A stretch of DNA of 8,712 bases from Planctomycetaceae bacterium (GTDB lineage Bacteria > Planctomycetota > Planctomycetia > Pirellulales > Lacipirellulaceae). A model generated the notes under the pieces. It made no database searches. It was not told where the DNA came from and was given only the letters and a program-made list of their open reading frames with translations. The stretch is from assembly GCA_002713555.1 (NCBI GenBank), contig PATG01000001.1:1-8712 (forward strand), read 5' to 3'. Positions 7,229 to 8,712 of the stretch are shown one piece after another; positions within the stretch are counted from its first letter, which is position 1, and the number at the start of each line of letters is the position of its first letter. A program made the translations under genes and the position numbers.

Positions 7229-8044
7229 TTAGGCGCGTAATAAGATTTCACCTCGGCCGCCGTCGATCATGTCCCCATGATAAAGATCAAAGTTCGAATC
7301 CAGTATTGGCTGAGCGATCTCAAATCCTGTTGCCGTAATTTTTCTCAACAACACCTGCATGAATTCTGGCTGATATCGAACTGCATGGCGAAAACTCGGA
7401 AGTAATTTAGGGTGAGATTCACCCATGAAGATAATCGAACCGCGTCGCATCCCCGCTCCATGGCGGATGCCGGATTCACCAAATATCATGATCGTACCAG
7501 CCAACATATTGAATCCAATTAGGTCTCCTGCATTTCCACCGATAACAATTAATCCGCGTCGCAAAGTTAACCCGATTTCGTTTCCGGCATTTCCATCAAT
7601 AATGATGGTACCGCGATTCATCCCTCGTGGACTTCCCCGATACGCCGCTCCTACCTGGTGGCCTCCATCGCCATGCACATGGATCAACCCACCCTTCATT
7701 TCGGCACCGATCCAATCGCCAGCATTTCCGTTGACTGTAATGGAACCACCTCGCATTTCACTGCCCAGATGGCGGCCACAGTCTCCTTCAATCGTAATCT
7801 GACCGGCTTCCATCTTCGTTCCAATCCAATGAACACCGGTCAATGTCCCGCTTAGCTGCATATGGAGGTCGGCGGCGTCACCACTGACCTTGAAGAAATC
7901 ACCTACCACACATTTTTCTTTACCGTGGAAGACGGGCAGCTTTTCAATCTCTGCATTAGACAATGATTGAATCGTATCCGGATTAATCCCTTCGATTTCC
8001 ACAGGGATATTTGTTTCGCCGTTATAGGTGAGTTCGAGAGTCAT
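7229..8044 (-). CDS. fhcC: Formylmethanofuran dehydrogenase subunit C-type protein (Fhc complex, FhcC)
   Basis: A 271-residue cytoplasmic protein built of GXGXG right-handed beta-helix repeats, the architecture of FwdC/FmdC/FhcC and of the glutamate synthase C-terminal domain. About seven repeats run from residue 72 to 208, for example GSEMRGGSITVNGNAGD (94-110), GAEMKGGLIHVHGDGG (113-128), GLTLRRGLIVIGGNAGD (158-174) and GFNMLAGTIMIFGESG (177-192). YRGSPRGMNRGTIII (135-149) is the extended turn typical of subunit C, and the end DGGRGEILLR (261-270) also fits. In bacteria FhcC is the scaffold subunit of the formyltransferase/hydrolase complex, which releases formate from formyl groups carried by a methanofuran analogue in H4MPT-linked one-carbon metabolism. 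The other subunits (fhcA, fhcB, fhcD) are not in this window. The gene is transcribed leftward, probably alone or as first gene, from a TATAAT-type promoter, and is divergent from mobA. A glutamate synthase-like (GlxC) protein is the alternative; the extended turn and length favour FhcC. Confidence 0.85.
   Translation of the reverse strand: MTLELTYNGETNIPVEIEGINPDTIQSLSNAEIEKLPVFHGKEKCVVGDFFKVSGDAADLHMQLSGTLTGVHWIGTKMEAGQITIEGDCGRHLGSEMRGGSITVNGNAGDWIGAEMKGGLIHVHGDGGHQVGAAYRGSPRGMNRGTIIIDGNAGNEIGLTLRRGLIVIGGNAGDLIGFNMLAGTIMIFGESGIRHGAGMRRGSIIFMGESHPKLLPSFRHAVRYQPEFMQVLLRKITATGFEIAQPILDSNFDLYHGDMIDGGRGEILLRA
7421..7831 (-). repeat. Tandem GXGXG beta-helix repeats within fhcC
   Basis: About seven copies of a roughly 19-residue unit of the form IGxxMxGGxIxVxGNAGDx encode the beta-helix of FhcC, each forming one coil. 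One coil is lengthened by the YRGSPRGM turn. The repeat is visible in the protein rather than as strict DNA identity, so it is old and structural, not a recent duplication. Confidence 0.7.
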
Positions 8045-8113
8045 GGATCGTTCTTGTCTGTAAAAACAACGCTCGGGGGATTATAAACTCTATATAGGTT
8101 TACTTAGTATTGG
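8045..8113. promoter_or_regulatory. Divergent fhcC/mobA promoter region with a candidate operator
   Basis: The 69 bases between the two divergent starts are AT-rich around 8080-8102. On the - strand a perfect TATAAT (8080-8085) lies about 35 bases before the fhcC ATG; its -35 region is poor. On the + strand TATAAA (8082-8087) or TATATA (8091-8096) could serve mobA, giving a very short leader. TAAAC (8084-8088) and GTTTA (8098-8102) form an inverted repeat with a 9-base centre that includes the palindrome CTATATAG (8090-8097). Such an arrangement would let one protein control both genes, but this is not proven. Confidence 0.45.
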
Positions 8114-8712
8114 ATGGTAATGACTGATTCGAATCAACCACTAGCCGGAATTGTCCTTTGCGGAGGGCGGAGCCGCCGTATGGGACAAAGCAAAGCCCTG
8201 TTGCCGTTCGGGAATGAGACAATGCTGCAGCGAGTGATTCGTATCATGTCGCAAGTAACATCACCGATTGTGGCTGTCAAAGCAGCATCTCAGCAGCTAC
8301 CTGCGATGCCAGACAACCTATTGCTTACACAGGATCGACATCCTGACCAGGGGCCCTTAGAGGGTATCCGGATGGGACTAGCAGCTCTAAAACAAAGTGC
8401 TCCAGAGAGTTCAGCCACATATGTAACCAGTTGTGATGTACCTTTGCTTCAGCCCGGGTTTGTCCAGGCCGTTGCCAGCCGCCTCGGTAATGCCGATGCC
8501 GCTGTAGTCGTAGAGGACGGATTCCGCCATCCACTTGCCGCCGTTTATCGAACATCCGTTCTTCCAGTGATTGACTCACTGCTGGATGCCGGAAAACGTC
8601 GACCTTTGTTTCTATTCGAACAGGTTGAAACCGTACTGGTTTCAACCGAGGAACTGCGTGGAGCAGATCCGGATTTATCAAGTCTGGCTAATCTAAATCA
8701 ACCGAGTGATTA
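8114..8712 (+). CDS. mobA: Molybdenum cofactor guanylyltransferase MobA (3' end cut by the window)
   Basis: The visible 199 residues cover almost the whole of a MobA protein (about 195-210). MobA transfers GMP from GTP to Mo-molybdopterin in the cytoplasm to give molybdopterin guanine dinucleotide, the form used by DMSO-reductase-family enzymes such as formate dehydrogenases. Motifs: LAGIVLCGGRSRRMGQSKAL (10-29), the nucleotide-binding GGxSxRMGxxKA loop; DQGPLEGIRMGLAAL (78-92); SCDVPLL (106-112), with the metal-binding Asp108; and HPLAAVY (139-145). The end NLNQPSD (193-199) matches the usual NxNTPED(Y/L) just before the C-terminus. The window stops after TA of the next codon, which could be Tyr or a stop. 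An in-frame TAG at 8105-8107 precedes the ATG at 8114; the second ATG at 8120 is an equally good start. No clear Shine-Dalgarno sequence is present. It complements the MoeA genes nearby but is separated from them by the opposing fhcC. Confidence 0.9.
   Translation, partial: MVMTDSNQPLAGIVLCGGRSRRMGQSKALLPFGNETMLQRVIRIMSQVTSPIVAVKAASQQLPAMPDNLLLTQDRHPDQGPLEGIRMGLAALKQSAPESSATYVTSCDVPLLQPGFVQAVASRLGNADAAVVVEDGFRHPLAAVYRTSVLPVIDSLLDAGKRRPLFLFEQVETVLVSTEELRGADPDLSSLANLNQPSD

Noticed and set aside
7219..7235. Hairpin CGCC/GGCG as a bidirectional terminator
   Set aside because: The stem has only four pairs with a 9-base loop, overlaps the fhcC stop codon and lacks a T-run on either strand.
7610..7642. 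The YRGSPRGM insertion between beta-helix repeats of FhcC as a novel element
   Set aside because: A similar extended turn is a usual feature of subunit C proteins, so it supports the assignment rather than being new.
7425..7802. A 125-residue proline- and isoleucine-rich open frame on the + strand opposite fhcC
   Set aside because: It is the antisense image of the glycine-rich GXGXG repeats (Gly codons GGN read as Pro CCN or similar), with no start signal or family resemblance.
8325..8681. A 118-residue open frame on the - strand within mobA
   Set aside because: It lies fully inside mobA, whose motifs are unmistakable; the reverse frame shows no recognisable domain.

Overview
This window looks like chromosomal DNA from a member of the Planctomycetes (order Planctomycetales or close by). 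The inference rests on three things: a bacterial formylmethanofuran dehydrogenase-type subunit C (fhcC), which outside methanogens and methylotrophic proteobacteria is best known from planctomycetes; a shortened, lidless Hsp70-family protein; and gene starts with few clear Shine-Dalgarno sequences. Base composition is close to balanced. The species cannot be named from the sequence. Coding density is very high and no RNA gene, insertion sequence, CRISPR array or phage gene is visible.

Left block (1-2417, + strand): the C-terminal end of anthranilate phosphoribosyltransferase (trpD), a 12-helix MFS transporter starting 3 bases later, and a 3-hydroxyisobutyrate dehydrogenase-family oxidoreductase that overlaps the transporter by ATGA. 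They are almost certainly co-transcribed. The block ends in tandem stops (TGA TAA) and a 96-base gap, which contains a possible 19-codon leader ORF abutting the next gene.

Middle block (2514-7201, + strand): a 502-residue Hsp70-like protein without the C-terminal lid, then two MoeA-type molybdopterin molybdotransferases in tandem, separated by 13 and 1 bases. The first MoeA has lost the usual lysine-rich KPGKP active-site motif (it reads RPSSP). The second keeps KPGKP and carries a cytosolic periplasmic-binding-protein-like domain fused to its C-terminus. This is a molybdenum (or tungsten) cofactor metal-insertion operon with a chaperone-like gene at its head.

Right block: fhcC on the - strand (7229-8044) converges on the second moeA with a 27-base gap. 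It is divergent from mobA (8114 to the window edge, + strand), which makes the guanine dinucleotide form of the cofactor. The 69 bases between fhcC and mobA hold a good -10 box for fhcC and a small inverted repeat that could be a shared operator.

Taken together, the right two-thirds is a pterin-cofactor locus: MoeA inserts the metal, MobA adds GMP, and FhcC belongs to the tetrahydromethanopterin-linked one-carbon pathway, whose methanogen counterpart is a Mo/W-pterin enzyme. Whether the planctomycete Fhc complex, a formate dehydrogenase or another enzyme is the client cannot be decided from this window.
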